Shown: piece after piece, positions 1 to 10,230 of the stretch
Position numbering within the stretch: position 1 is the stretch's first letter
How the letters are laid out: each line of letters opens with the position of its first letter
Assembly: GCA_034770075.1 (NCBI GenBank)
Contig: JAVJAP010000357.1
Coordinates: 620,001 to 684,000, forward strand
Origin: Aralia elata
Lineage: Eukaryota > Streptophyta > Magnoliopsida > Apiales > Araliaceae
Reading direction: 5' to 3'
Length of the DNA stretch: 64,000 nt
The notes under the pieces: generated by a model
Databases searched by the model: none
What the model saw: only the letters and a program-made list of their open reading frames with translations
What the model was told of the DNA's origin: nothing
Made by a program: the position numbers and the translations under genes

Positions 1-351
1 AACGTTATTTGATATAATATAGTAGCATTAAATTATTAAATTCACTATATGACTTAAGCTTGCATTTTAATCAAAGTATGTTAATAAACCTCATTTGAAA
101 TGTCTGAGTATTACTCTTGTCCCAAATTGAGAGTCTCTTCCTTGCCCAAACAATACCCACGTGAATAGCCAATTTGCTGAGAATGCAAAAAGGCTATAGT
201 TTCTTGCATGATGAAGCTAACAAGGGAGGTAATGATGGTGGGGGGAGTGACTCAAATAGTAAACCACCAACTCTCCATTAACTAGCATTCTTCTTCTTCT
301 TCCATTGGTTGGAAACAATGAGCAAATGCATTATCCGGGCATACAACCTTC

Positions 352-359
352 TATAAATT
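352..359 (+). promoter_or_regulatory. GypA LTR TATA box
   Basis: TATAAATT sits in the LTR with pyrimidine-rich sequence downstream, and the 3' LTR copy is at 11435-11442. It is the likely core promoter of GypA, with transcription starting about 30 bp downstream. This is inferred from sequence alone. Confidence 0.6.
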
Positions 360-400
360 GGAGCTCACCCTCCTCCCAAAATTCTTTGCTAAATCATCTG

Positions 401-406
401 GTAAGT
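401..406 (+). promoter_or_regulatory. Candidate 5' splice site in GypA leader
   Basis: GTAAGT preceded by TCTG matches the plant donor consensus and lies about 45 bp after the TATA box. It is conserved at 11484-11489 in the 3' LTR. It could pair with acceptor-like sites at 4005, 4573 or 5646 to remove most of the long leader. There is no transcript evidence. Confidence 0.4.
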
Positions 407-701
407 TTTGGTAAAGAGTATTGTGAGAATTGAGTGAGCAATTAGTGTGGGTAGCGGAGAAAATTCCAACTCAAGCTTCAAGAAGGTATTATTAAGTTTA
501 TCATGCTTTTGATTTTAAGTTTGGCAAATTCTTCGAAATACATGAATCTCTCTTGTTAATTAGTTGGTAATTGATGCTATAAGAGTCGATATGTATGCTA
601 AAAATATAATGTGATTGAACTGGAGCCCGTTAAATGAGAGTTTTCATGCTTGGGCTTGATTTCTGCCGAATCAGAGACCTTTCTGGCTCGTTCAAGGGAG
701 G

Positions 702-745
702 GCGCAGCTGCGCGCTCCTTATAGTTCAAAACAGCGGAGCTACGA
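702..745 (+). repeat. GC-palindrome pair, GypA LTR cluster 1
   Basis: An exact GCGCAGCTGCGC starts at 702. A decayed copy, GCGGAGCTACGA, starts at 734, 32 bp later. In the 3' LTR both are intact (11785 and 11817), and the second is part of an 18-bp perfect palindrome, ACGGCGCAGCTGCGCCGT. The 5' copy has lost its CpGs. Confidence 0.85.
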
Positions 746-1280
746 CGTGCACCAGACAAGGATACTTGATTCTGCTATTAGCTGTTGCTTTCTAACGTGG
801 TTAATGAACTTAGACATGCCTGAAAATATGTTAAACATGTAGTGTAAGATCCCTTTGCAAAGCATGAGCATCCTAGCTTCATTTCGCATGTGTTTTTCGA
901 AAGAAAACTTATAGTTTTAAAACTAGACTTTACCGAAATTTGCAAGGTACAAGTTCTGATCATACGAACATGTGTGTATGGTCTAATTATACATGACATA
1001 AGGTTCCAAGATGCTTCATGTGCACTAAACGACCACGACCTAGTTGAAACGACTTTTAAAGGCAAACTTGGACATTTTGAAGCAAACATACATGACTATA
1101 TGATAAGTGCATAATACTCATTTATTTTCATTCCTTTATATTTAGTTTATTGCATGTTTTGTTGTGTTTATGCACTTATTAGGTTGTTTATTGATTTCAG
1201 GAGGAATCAGAGTCAAAAGTAGAAAAAGATGGAAAATCGGAGCCAAAACGAGAAAAGTTAAAAAATTGGAAAAATTGTGG

Positions 1281-1422
1281 TTCTCGGCCCGGCGAGACCT
1301 TTGTACTGGAGTTTCTCGCCCGTTTTTGCCCCAACTGATCCAGAGCTCACCCCGGCCAAAACTTTCTGCTCGTTCTCGCCCCGGCGAGAAACCTAGGCAT
1401 AAAATTCTCGCCCCAGCGAGAA
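1281..1422 (+). repeat. GC-hairpin array in AthL
   Basis: Five versions of an 18-bp hairpin with 8-bp arms, TTCTCGCC-CC-GGCGAGAA, start near 1281, 1313, 1344, 1373 and 1405. The intervals are 32, 31, 29 and 32 bp. The copy at 1373-1390 is exact, 1281 and 1405 have one or two changes, and 1313 and 1344 are weaker. The array lies about 110-250 bp upstream of the AthL TATA box, inside U3. Confidence 0.8.
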
Positions 1423-1530
1423 AGGCGGCGTTGACCAAGTTTGACCAGCTTTGACTTTTTGTAATTTTTGAGGATTTCTACTTCAGATTGGATTCTTAAT
1501 TCTTAGAGACTTAGGATATTATCTTAGGAC

Positions 1531-1538
1531 TATAAATA
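1531..1538 (+). promoter_or_regulatory. AthL TATA box
   Basis: TATAAATA in the middle of the solo LTR, followed by T-rich sequence. Ath+ has the same octamer in the same part of its 5' LTR (31512). It is a putative core promoter. Confidence 0.55.
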
Positions 1539-2856
1539 GATGTTTTTGGTTTATTATTAGGGGGATCTTGACAACTACAATTGTAACCCTAATTGGAGGA
1601 GATTAAAGGCATGCCAGGCTAAACTGTTATTTTCAGTTCTAAGGGATGTTGAACCTTTTTCATAATTAATGGTTTAATCAGGTTTTATTTATTTATTTAT
1701 TCCTTCTTACATGAGATTTATTCTGATAATCTGATTAAACTGTTTATATGTTATTGGATTGATTGATTTGATTTCTGCAGGATTAAATTAATTAATTAAT
1801 ATCATCTTCTAGATTAAGATATAGTATTAAGCAAACGATATTGTATCTGATCATAAGTAGCAATTGATAGTATCTGATTGTGGACAAGCTTTTGGATATT
1901 ATTAAGGTTATTAGAAGGCAAGTTAAATAATTCCTGATTGTGTAATTGTTGCTTGGAACAACCTAATTCTTTAATTCTTCATGCTGCTGTTATATTAAAT
2001 CTAGACTGATAGTTCTAGGTTATATGATAGTTAGGGTCTCTTGAGGCGATTATCACATTAGATTTACACATAAGGAGAATTTCGGATAATTAGCGATTGC
2101 GGTTATCTAGGGTTATTAATCTCATTGAAGGATAAATATTGTTAAACTTGACTTTTCCATAATTGTGCTAAGGTGATACTGAACTGAAGAACTGAAGCTT
2201 TTTATTTATTGATCACTCTTAATTACTCTTGTTAGTTTAGTAAATCAAACTCAAAACCCCACATTAATAGAAATAATAGGAATATTAGAATAAGTAAAAG
2301 ACTAATTCACTTCTCTGTGGGATCGATCCTTGCTTGTCATTATACTAAGTTTTGTGCTAGTAGAGTGTTAGTAAGGTATTAATTTTGGAGTGTAAAACGA
2401 CAGCTCCCACTATAATGATAATTTCATTAGGAGATGTTGGACATGCATGCTAGTACTCTGATACTTCCCAGACATGATGTGTATATGTGTTCCTCTAGTA
2501 TGTTAAAGCATTGCATCGTTCAAGCATGAATTTAGGCAAATTTCCAAGTTATGATCTAGGTAGACTAAGTAAAGATGATATGAACACATGAGCATGAGTA
2601 TTTCAGATGTTATAACCTTTGTATATGAATAAGTACTTGGTATGGTAAGTCGCGTGGATTCTTGAGCTTGTTTGACATCATGTTACCAAAGTTCTATATT
2701 AAAGATTCATTACGTGGTAATATAAACTTGAAATGATCATGTGAGCATGCAAACCTCTTTAACATGTGTACGTAGTAATTGGTAATGTATTGGTATGCTA
2801 GTTAGTGGACTGAAACCAGGAAGGCAAAAGCTCAACCCTGGTCTAGCCAGGGGACA

Positions 2857-2900
2857 GCGTAGCTGCGTCGTCCCTAAGCTTAACCAGGGCGCAGTTGTGC
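2857..2900 (+). repeat. GC-palindrome pair, GypA LTR cluster 2
   Basis: Cores GCGTAGCTGCGT (2857) and GCGCAGTTGTGC (2889) are 32 bp apart. The 3' LTR equivalents at 12626 and 12658 are less decayed, and the second lies in the perfect 18-bp palindrome AGGGCGCAGCTGCGCCCT. A further hairpin, CCCTGG...CCAGGG, precedes the first core. Confidence 0.8.
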
Positions 2901-3129
2901 CCTCCTGTAGAGTGGTCAAGTCGATTCTTTTTGTAATCTAAGTCTTGTGGATTGCGTGCATTGTTATTCTAAAGTGTAGATCAGAAGTGGTAGTAATGTT
3001 TTTGGTATCCAAATATGATGTAGTATTATTTGATGTATGAAATTGTATGACTAATGGAATTTTTATATATAACTATTATACAATAGGATTGCAACGTGTC
3101 ATTAAGCTTTAAATTCGTAGACTGCGCTA

Positions 3130-3360
3130 AAGGCAAGTTCTCTAACCCAAAACTTTATTTGTTGTGCAAGTATTATCAAGGGCAAGTTCCCTAACCTTAC
3201 TCAAACTTATATTGAGCAAGTTTCTTACCTTGAACCTCTTACAAATTGCGAGTTTTCCTTTAACCCTACTCAATTTACATTCGAGCAGGATGTGGTATAT
3301 TGTGCAAGTATTCGAACCCTTTCTCTATATTGAGCTAACATGTAAACTTGTATATTCCTG
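3130..3360 (+). repeat. Degenerate GAGCAAGTT-type repeats in GypA LTR
   Basis: Five or six imperfect units of about 35-45 bp share GCAAGTT(C/T) followed by CTTACC or CCTAACC and a TATATTGAG-type spacer. The 3' LTR has the same region at 12898-13130. Similar units occur in GypB (16440-16500) and GypD (49670-49790), so this is an LTR module shared by related families, not coding sequence. Confidence 0.6.
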
Positions 3361-3960
3361 TATCATACAAGTATGTGGCAATGACTCTTATGCTTTATAA
3401 ACTGTCATTCATATTCTAAGGATTGGTTTAAGATTAATATCCCTTAAACCGCATTGCGAGTATTGGTATTCATTAAATCATTGAATAAGATTATAAAAGT
3501 TGTCTAAACCATTGTTTCGGTTAGACTATTATACATGTGTTAGAAAACTATTCCAAACCAATTGTCTTGGTGAGGACTCTTATCTACTGAGATGAACAAC
3601 CCTCATAAAAGGGGAAAATTATATATTGTCGGGGAACCGACGTGCACACTTATAAGCATGTGACAGTTATGCATAATCTGGGGTACTATAGGTTGATCAC
3701 CTGTGTACTTGTGTTTATTGGATTTTCAGTATAAAAAAAACTGTTAATTCTAGCAACAGTTCTTAGTCCTTTAGTGACTACTCAGTGTTCATATTCTTGG
3801 ACTTGAAATGATTAGATGCAAGATTCATATTGATATTCTTCAGTCCATAGCGACTCTTATGTATAACAATTGATTTCTCCTTATTATCCTTGAATTATCC
3901 TTTACTGTCATACCCTTGCAATTTGGACTTTATATTGTTCACCCCCATTGAATATCCTTG

Positions 3961-4005
3961 CTGGGCAAATTTGTTGCTCATTCTTGTTTTCTTTAAACCT
4001 TTCAG
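3961..4005 (+). promoter_or_regulatory. Conserved GGCAA...TTGCTCA...CAG module (acceptor-like), GypA
   Basis: CTGGGCAAATTTGTTGCTCA is followed by a strong pyrimidine tract ending TTTCAG at 4005, about 350 bp before the LTR end. The 3' LTR copy ends at 13774. Equivalent modules lie near the 3' ends of GypB (17216), GypC (minus, 47766) and GypD (50387). It looks like a plant 3' splice site, but use is unproven. Confidence 0.5.
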
Positions 4006-4357
4006 TTAAGGCAGAACGAGGTGAACCTTCAGGCAAGGATAGGGGAAAGGGCAAAGTTTCGGAGTAGCTTTGTTCTTCCTTAGGAAGGATATTAATTACT
4101 ATGCTGCTTAAGTTTCTGAATTTGTTTATGTAATAAGCTTAGGCACGGATTATGTATTAGTACTATGTTTCAGTTTAAATTAATATTTTGGATAGTATTG
4201 TAGTATCGATTACGAGACCTTGGGACGAGAATAATTATATTAAATCAATATAATTTATTCTATCTTTTTCGCTGTATTAGTTTTATGTCATTATTGTGTT
4301 AGATTGTGACAAACCAAATTCGAGGCAGTGACGTCAGAATTTGGGGGCGTCACAGGT

Positions 4358-4370
4358 TGGTATCAGAGCC
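4358..4370 (+). other. GypA primer-binding site (initiator tRNA-Met)
   Basis: TGGTATCAGAGCC lies three bases after the LTR end and is complementary to the 3' end of plant initiator tRNA-Met. It is the expected start of minus-strand DNA synthesis and fixes the 5' LTR boundary. The leader 4371-4573 has no gene. Confidence 0.95.
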
Positions 4371-4573
4371 TTAGGTTATAAACCTTAGGAGCGAGAGTCC
4401 TTAGACTATAACCTTAGAAGAACTTAGGAACTAGGAGGAGATAAACCTCATATAGAGTTTTTATGAAGATTTAGTAGCATTATGAAATATATTTTCATTT
4501 CATACAATGAACTTATGTTTTGTTTGACCTTCTGATGGAGTTTGTTGTTTTGTCTTGTGTTTGTGGCTGTAGG

Positions 4574-5323
4574 ATGTCAAGCATGGGAGGTAATGGTTGG
4601 ATTGTCGAGGAGGAGCCACGTGATATACACGTGGTGTATGAGGCACCTATGATAGATGAAGAGGTGGAGTCTGACCCCGAAGAACCAATAGAGATAGAGT
4701 CTGACCCCGAGGAAGAACCCCTGGAGGAGGAGCCTGAGACAGACCCTGACGAGACTCCTATCGAGGATCGCATATTGGGAGAGTACGAAGAACAGATCTT
4801 AGAATTAGAAATCGAAGCTCAGGATCGAGAGGCGGAGATCCAGAAGCTGAGGGAGGAGAATGATCAGCAAAAACTAAAGATGCAGGGGATGGAGGTGGAG
4901 CTTGCACATCGCAAGGAAGCTAGTATTCAGATGGGAGCCCTTTTTCACCGTTCGATAGCTAGGAGCGTGGAATTGGTGGGAAAACTGGAGGAGTCCGAGC
5001 AGAGGGAGTTGTCCGAAAAGGCAGAGAAGGAAGCCCTTCGTGCACAGTTAGAGATGAAGGTGATGGATAGGATCCACTTTCAGGAAAAGTGGGAGGAAGC
5101 CAATGACAGAGCTAACGACCTAGAAGATGAGGTGAGATGCAAGAAAAGGAAGAGGAATAAGATGGGCTATGCTTTTCTCACAGCTATGGAGAGGTTAGTG
5201 GATGGTGTGTACCACTACCCAGCAGAGCAGGGGCAGACACGATACACTGTGAGCCGGGATTTGGTAGCGCATATCACGCAGCAAGAATTTATTAGCGCAG
5301 TGGATCGCGGGATGTTGGGATGA
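4574..5323 (+). CDS. GypA ORF1: accessory coiled-coil protein upstream of gag
   Basis: A 249-codon open frame between the primer site and gag; I do not recognise a named domain. From the ATG at 4574, residues 12-65 are strongly acidic (Glu/Asp/Pro-rich). Residues 68-117 and 132-187 look like coiled coil, rich in Glu, Gln, Lys and Leu. A basic patch CKKRKRNK (189-196) could be a nuclear signal or bind RNA. About 50 further residues follow. An upstream in-frame ATG at 4520 exists, but I chose 4574 because an acceptor-like GGCTGTAG ends at 4573. Chromoviruses normally start with gag; extra ORFs ahead of gag are known in Ogre elements. The frame has no lesion although the adjacent gag-pol has two stops. 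Function unknown. Confidence 0.65.
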   Translation: MSSMGGNGWIVEEEPRDIHVVYEAPMIDEEVESDPEEPIEIESDPEEEPLEEEPETDPDETPIEDRILGEYEEQILELEIEAQDREAEIQKLREENDQQKLKMQGMEVELAHRKEASIQMGALFHRSIARSVELVGKLEESEQRELSEKAEKEALRAQLEMKVMDRIHFQEKWEEANDRANDLEDEVRCKKRKRNKMGYAFLTAMERLVDGVYHYPAEQGQTRYTVSRDLVAHITQQEFISAVDRGMLG

Positions 5324-5649
5324 AATCTTATGATTAGTAGTCTAGTAGCAGTAGTAGTATGTCTAGATGTACATCGTTATGTAAACTCCGATCTACTGTG
5401 TGAGATACGGAATTGTTATGTGGACCCTTTTTGATGTTAAGGGTAGTATGTTGATGTTTTCCCCACCTTTTGTAATATTAGGAGATATAGGTGACATTTA
5501 TAGCAGTATGCAAGAAATCATCATGATGTAACAACTTGGCATATGAATTTAAATGTTTTGTTTCATCACTGTGTTATTAAATTTCTGCATTAGGGAAATA
5601 CCTGAGTTATATGCTTAGAAAATAAGAGTAAAATCTTGTGTTGCAGAAA
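5324..5649 (+). other. Spacer between ORF1 and gag with acceptor-like end
   Basis: A 326-bp AT-rich stretch with no ORF. It ends TCTTGTGTTGCAG (5634-5646), three bases before the gag ATG at 5650, and this resembles a 3' splice site. A spliced RNA could thus deliver gag without ORF1. Inference only. Confidence 0.45.
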
Positions 5650-8600
5650 ATGCCGCCCAGACGTAAAATCGCCGAGTTAGATGAGTCAGTCAATAACGAA
5701 AGGAACCAAGCGGACCCCATTCAACGACTAGTAGACTTGTTAGGAGAAGCCCTGCGGGGAAGGAACAACAAACCAGTACACCCCAACCCCTTAGCTGCAC
5801 CAGTAACAAACTTTAAAGATTTTAAGAGTGTAGGACCGCCCGAGTTTAAGGGAACTACCGATCCCATCGAAGCACAAACCTGGATTAAGGAAATGGAAAA
5901 GGCGTTTACTATTGCTCGAGTGGGGGAAGATCAGAAGACGATATTCGCCATGTATATGATGAAGGGCGAAGCGAATTACTGGTGGGAAGCCAATCAACAG
6001 AGAGCAGGTGAAGGAGTGATAGCCTGGGATAGGTTTACCACTCTGTTCTTCGAAAATTACTTCCCGAAGAGCATGAAGAATAAGATGGAGATTAAATTCT
6101 TGGAACTGAAGCAAGGTGATATGACAGTAGCTCAGTATGCGGCAAGATTCAACGAGCTCGCACGATTCACTACACACTATGTCGATACCGAAGAAAGGAA
6201 GGCTAGACGCTTTGAGTTAGGGCTGAAACCTTGGTTGTTCAACAAGGTGTCAGTTCTTCAAATTGATTCGTTCGCCACACTATTGGAAAAGGCGATCATT
6301 GCTGAAGGAGGTAGTGAGGCATTAAATCAGTACAACAAGGAGAAAAAGAATAAGAATTTAGTAGGAGAAAGTCGTGGGGGAAGTAGCAGTGGAGGAAGCA
6401 ATTTAGGAAAAAGGAAGTGGGACAACAACAACAACAACAACAACCGAAGCAACCAGTCGGGAAGTTATCAGGGATGATTGAAGAAAAGGGCTGAGGTATG
6501 CCCTAAATGTGGAAAGAACCATCAAGGGGAATGCTGGAAAGGGCGCATCGTCTATTTCAACTGCGGCCAAGAGGGGCACATTGCACCCAATTATCCAAAG
6601 CCGAAGAAAAACCGAGGATGTTTCGGTTGCGGCTCGACTGAACACCAGATCAAGGATTGCCCGAAGAAAGGAAACACCGGGGGAAACGGCAACCAAGGGG
6701 GAAGCAAGCTAATGATAGGTGGACCAGCACAGCCCAATCGCTCGACGGCCCGAACTTTTAACATGACCGTCCAAGATGCAGTTGCTGCAAAGGACGTGGT
6801 GTCAGGTATTGTACCAATCAATAATATAAATGCCTATGTATTATTTGATTCGGGTGCTACCTGTTCCTTTGTGTCTGAAGATTTTGCTACACGTTTGAAC
6901 TTACCCCTAGAACGTTTAGAGAATCCTTTGAACATAGAAATTGTAAATAAGGAAGTAATTTCCGTAGAGTTCATTTACTGGAACTGTTCCGCAAACATTA
7001 GAGGTCACGAACTAAGTGTAGATTTAATTTCTATAAGATTGGGAGAGTTTGACGTAATATTAGGAATGGATTAGTTATACAGCCACGCTGCGATGATCGA
7101 TTGTCGACGGAAAAGTGTGAACCTTCGGACTTCAAATCGGTTTAAAGTAGTATTTTATGGTAGCTCATCGCTTAAGCAATCCGGTTGTCTTACGATGATG
7201 CAGGCCAAGAAATTGTTAAAGAAAGGATGTGTGGGTTATTTAGCCTATATTGCGGATACTCAAAAGAAGGGAGTAGAAGCGAAAGATGTATCGGTAGTAA
7301 GGGATTTCCAAGACGTGTTTCCTGATGATCTTCCTGGCCTTCCGCCAGACAGAGAAATCGAATTCGTGATAGACTTAGCACCAGGAACTACACCAATCTC
7401 GAAAGCCCCGTATCGTATGGCACCGGTAGAGATGAAGGAATTGATGATACAATTACAGGAACTATTAGATAAGGGTTATATTCGGCCGAGTGTGTCTCCT
7501 TGGGGAGCACCAGTGTTATTCGTCAAAAAGAAAGATGGATCGATGAGGCTTTGTATTGACTATCGAGAGTTGAACAAAGTAACGATCAAGAATAGATACC
7601 CATTACCGAGGATAGATGACCTTTTCGATCAATTGAAGGGAGCAAAGTGGTTCTCTAAGATAGATCTACGAATAAGTTATCATCACCTAAAGGTACGAGA
7701 GGAAGACATTCCGAAGACGGCATTTCAAACCCGATATGGACACTACAAATTTTTAATAATGTCGTTCGGTTTGACCAACGCCCCAGCAGCATTCATGGAC
7801 TTGATGAACCGAGTTTTCAAGCCATACTTGGATACGTTTGTGGTAATTTTTATTGATGACATCCTAATCTACTCAAAGACCAAAGAAGAGCACGCCGACC
7901 ATTTGAAGATGGTGTTAGAAGCACTAAGGAAGGAGAAGATGTACGCAAAATTCTCCAAGTGTGAATTTTGGATGGAGAAGGTCCAATTCTTGGGACACAT
8001 GATAGACAATAATGGGATTTCAGTGGACCCTGTGAAGGTGGAGGCTGTTAGTGGTTGGGAACAACCAAGGACGCCGACGGAAGTAAGAAGTTTTCTAGGG
8101 TTAGCTGGGTACTATCGAAGATTTATCCAAGATTTCTCTAAGATAGCAACCCCGTTAACCAATTTAACAAGGAAGACAGTGAAATTCAGGTGGACGGACA
8201 AATGCAAAGAGAGTTTTCAAGTACTAAAGAAGAAGTTAAGCGAGACACTTGTATTATCCTTACCAGATGATACGGGAGGATTTGTGGTGTATAGTGATGC
8301 GTCGCATAAAGGACTCAGTTGTGTGCTTATGCAACATGGCAAAGTCATTGCTTACGCGTCACGGCAATTGAAGGATTACGAGAAACGATACCCTACCCAT
8401 GACTTGGAGCTAGCGGTAGTAGTTTTTGCGTTAAAAATTTGGAGGCACTACCTATACGGAGAAAAATGTGAGATATATACAGACCACAAAAGTCTGAAGT
8501 ATATTTTCACACAGAAGGAGCTAAATATGAGACAAAGGAGGTGGTTGGAATTAATCAAGGATTATGACTGCGAAATTCTTTATCACCCAGGAAAAGCCAA

Positions 8601-10185
8601 TGTAGTAGCTGACGCGCTGAGCAGGAAAGGAAGGGAGAAACTGTTCACATTGACAACTCAGAAGGAGTTAATAAGAAACATGGAAAAATTGGAAATAGAA
8701 GTTGGGGAACCTCGAGGGCCCAGTGAAAGGTTGTTTGTAATGGAAGCTCGTCCAACATTATTGGATCGAATCAAAGAAGCACAGGAAATGGATGAGGAGT
8801 GCGAGAAAATAAAGAAGCGGATAACAGGGAGTGAGGAAGAAAAATTCCGAATGGATAAGGATGGTATTTTGAGATTTGAGAATCGAGTGTGGGTGCCAGC
8901 TATTGCTAAACTAAAGGAGGAAATTTTGTGCGAGGCACATAGCACGATATATTCTGTTCATCCTGGAGGAACAAAGATGTACCGGGATCTACGACAACAT
9001 TTTTGGTGGCCCAATCTGAAGCGAGAGGTTGCAGAGTACGTCAGTAGATGTCTCACTTACCAACGAGTCAAAGCAGAGCATCAGAGGCCGAGTGGTCTAC
9101 TTCAACTGCTGGAAATACCGGAGTGGAAATGGGAGCACATTACGATGGATTTCGTGGTGGGACTTCGAGTCACACAGAAGGGTTTTGATGCCATTTGGGT
9201 TATCGTGGATCGACTAACGAAAACAGCTCATTTTCTACCAATCAAGATTCGTTTCAACCTTAATCAATTGGCAAATTTGTACGTGAAGGAAATAGTTTCG
9301 CGACATGGAGTGCCGGTGTCAATCGTTTTCGATCGAGATCCGCGCTTCACGTCAAATTTCTGGAAGAGCCTGCAAGAGAGAATGGGAACACGACTAAGGT
9401 TGACTACCGCGTATCACCCTCAGACAGACGGACAAAGTGAAAGAACCATACAGACACTAGAAGATATGCTTCAAGCTTGCGTAATGGATTTTAAGGGAAA
9501 CTGGGATGACCATTTACCCTTAGTAGAATTCGCTTACAATAATAGTCATCACGCGAGTATCGGTATGCCACCATACGAAGCTCTCTATGGGAGGAAGTGC
9601 AGAACACCGTTGTGTTGGGATGAAGTCGGAGAACGACGACTTTTGGGACCGGAGATAGTTCAACAGACAGCCAATGTGGTGACAACTATAAGAGCCAGGC
9701 TAGTAGCCGCTCAAGATCGCCAAAAGAGGTATGCAGATTTGCATCGTCAAGACCGAGACTTTGAAGTCGGTAGTTTCGTATTCTTGAAAGTATCTCCCTG
9801 GAAAGGAAAGATCAGATTCGGCAAGAAAGGAAAATTGAGTCCGAGGTTCATAGGACCATTCGAAGTTTTGAAGCGAGTGGGCGAGGTAGCGTATATGGTA
9901 GCTTTACCGCCAGAACTGGAACACATCCTCAATGTGTTTCACATCTCCGTGTTACGTCTGTACAAACCCGACTATAAGCACGTGATTTCCTATGAGCCGA
10001 TTCAAGTAGAGAAGAATCTGACTTATGAGGAGATTCTTGTCCAAATATTAGATAGGAAAGAGCAAACCTTGAGGAATAAAGTTATATCTTCTGTAAAAGT
10101 AGTTTGGCGAAACCACGACGCCGAAGAGGCTACGTGGGAGTTAGAGAGTAAGATGAGGAGGGATTATCCCCATTTGTTTGTGTAA
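5650..10185 (+). pseudogene. gag-pol: GypA gag-pol polyprotein, two in-frame stops
   Basis: One continuous frame of about 1510 codons, broken only by TGA at 6475 and TAG at 7072. Gag capsid is at about 5820-6330. Three zinc knuckles follow at 6499-6645; the second has both outer Cys changed to Tyr (6553, 6592). The protease motif FDSGATCSF is near 6844. The reverse transcriptase FIDD active site is near 7850, and RNase H spans about 8270-8630. The integrase HHCC region (8938-9060) has its last Cys changed to Tyr (9058), while the DD35E core is retained. A chromodomain-like tail lies at about 10060-10180. The TAG replaces the Trp expected after the LGMD motif. Lesions are mostly G-to-A or C-to-T, as expected from decay of methylated cytosine. 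The start MPPRRK is the first ATG after an acceptor-like site. It cannot make full Pol without readthrough. Confidence 0.93.
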
Positions 10186-10217
10186 CCTTGTAACAATTCC
10201 GAGGACGGAATTTTTAT

Positions 10218-10230
10218 AAGGAGGGGAGGA
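10218..10230 (+). other. GypA polypurine tract
   Basis: AAGGAGGGGAGGA abuts the 3' LTR start TGTAATACCC. It is the plus-strand primer site expected at this position and lies 32 bases after the pol stop. Confidence 0.9.

Larger units (their letters stand above)
1101..2409 (+). mobile_element. AthL: solo LTR, Athila-type, inside GypA 5' LTR
   Basis: A 1309-bp unit starting TGATAAGTGC and ending CAGCTCCCA. It is flanked by CTATA at 1096-1100 and 2410-2414. The 3' LTR of GypA has the uninterrupted site (ACTATAATGATAATT near 12178), which proves insertion with a 5-bp duplication. There is no internal region, so it is a solo LTR left by LTR-LTR recombination. It resembles the LTR fragment at 17490-18069, and both carry CTGTGGGATCGATCC near the 3' end, as Athila-type LTRs do. 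It has a TATA box at 1531 and a GC-palindrome array upstream of it. Confidence 0.93.
1..4354 (+). repeat. GypA 5' LTR (5'-truncated by window, interrupted)
   Basis: It matches 11084-14124 of the 3' LTR and ends in GGGGGCGTCACA just before the primer site. A 1.3-kb foreign LTR splits it at 1101-2409. A TATA box at 352 places U3 to the left, so nearly 4 kb of this LTR would be transcribed leader. The LTR holds two GC-palindrome pairs (702/734 and 2857/2889), a degenerate GAGCAAGTT-type repeat region (3130-3360) and a splice-acceptor-like tract near 4005. No coding potential is convincing. Confidence 0.93.

Noticed and set aside
1142..1454. Frames of 96-98 codons on both strands of AthL
   Set aside because: They run through the GC-hairpin array inside an LTR. 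Mirror-image frames in a palindromic region are expected by chance.
3164..3400. 78-codon frame repeated identically at 12932-13168
   Set aside because: It lies in both GypA LTRs, so identity only reflects LTR copying. It overlaps the degenerate GAGCAAGTT repeats and shows no protein features.
6475..7074. Programmed stop-codon readthrough in GypA gag-pol
   Set aside because: Neither the TGA nor the TAG has a readthrough context I recognise. The TAG replaces an expected Trp codon, and other point lesions of the same type are present. Mutation is simpler.
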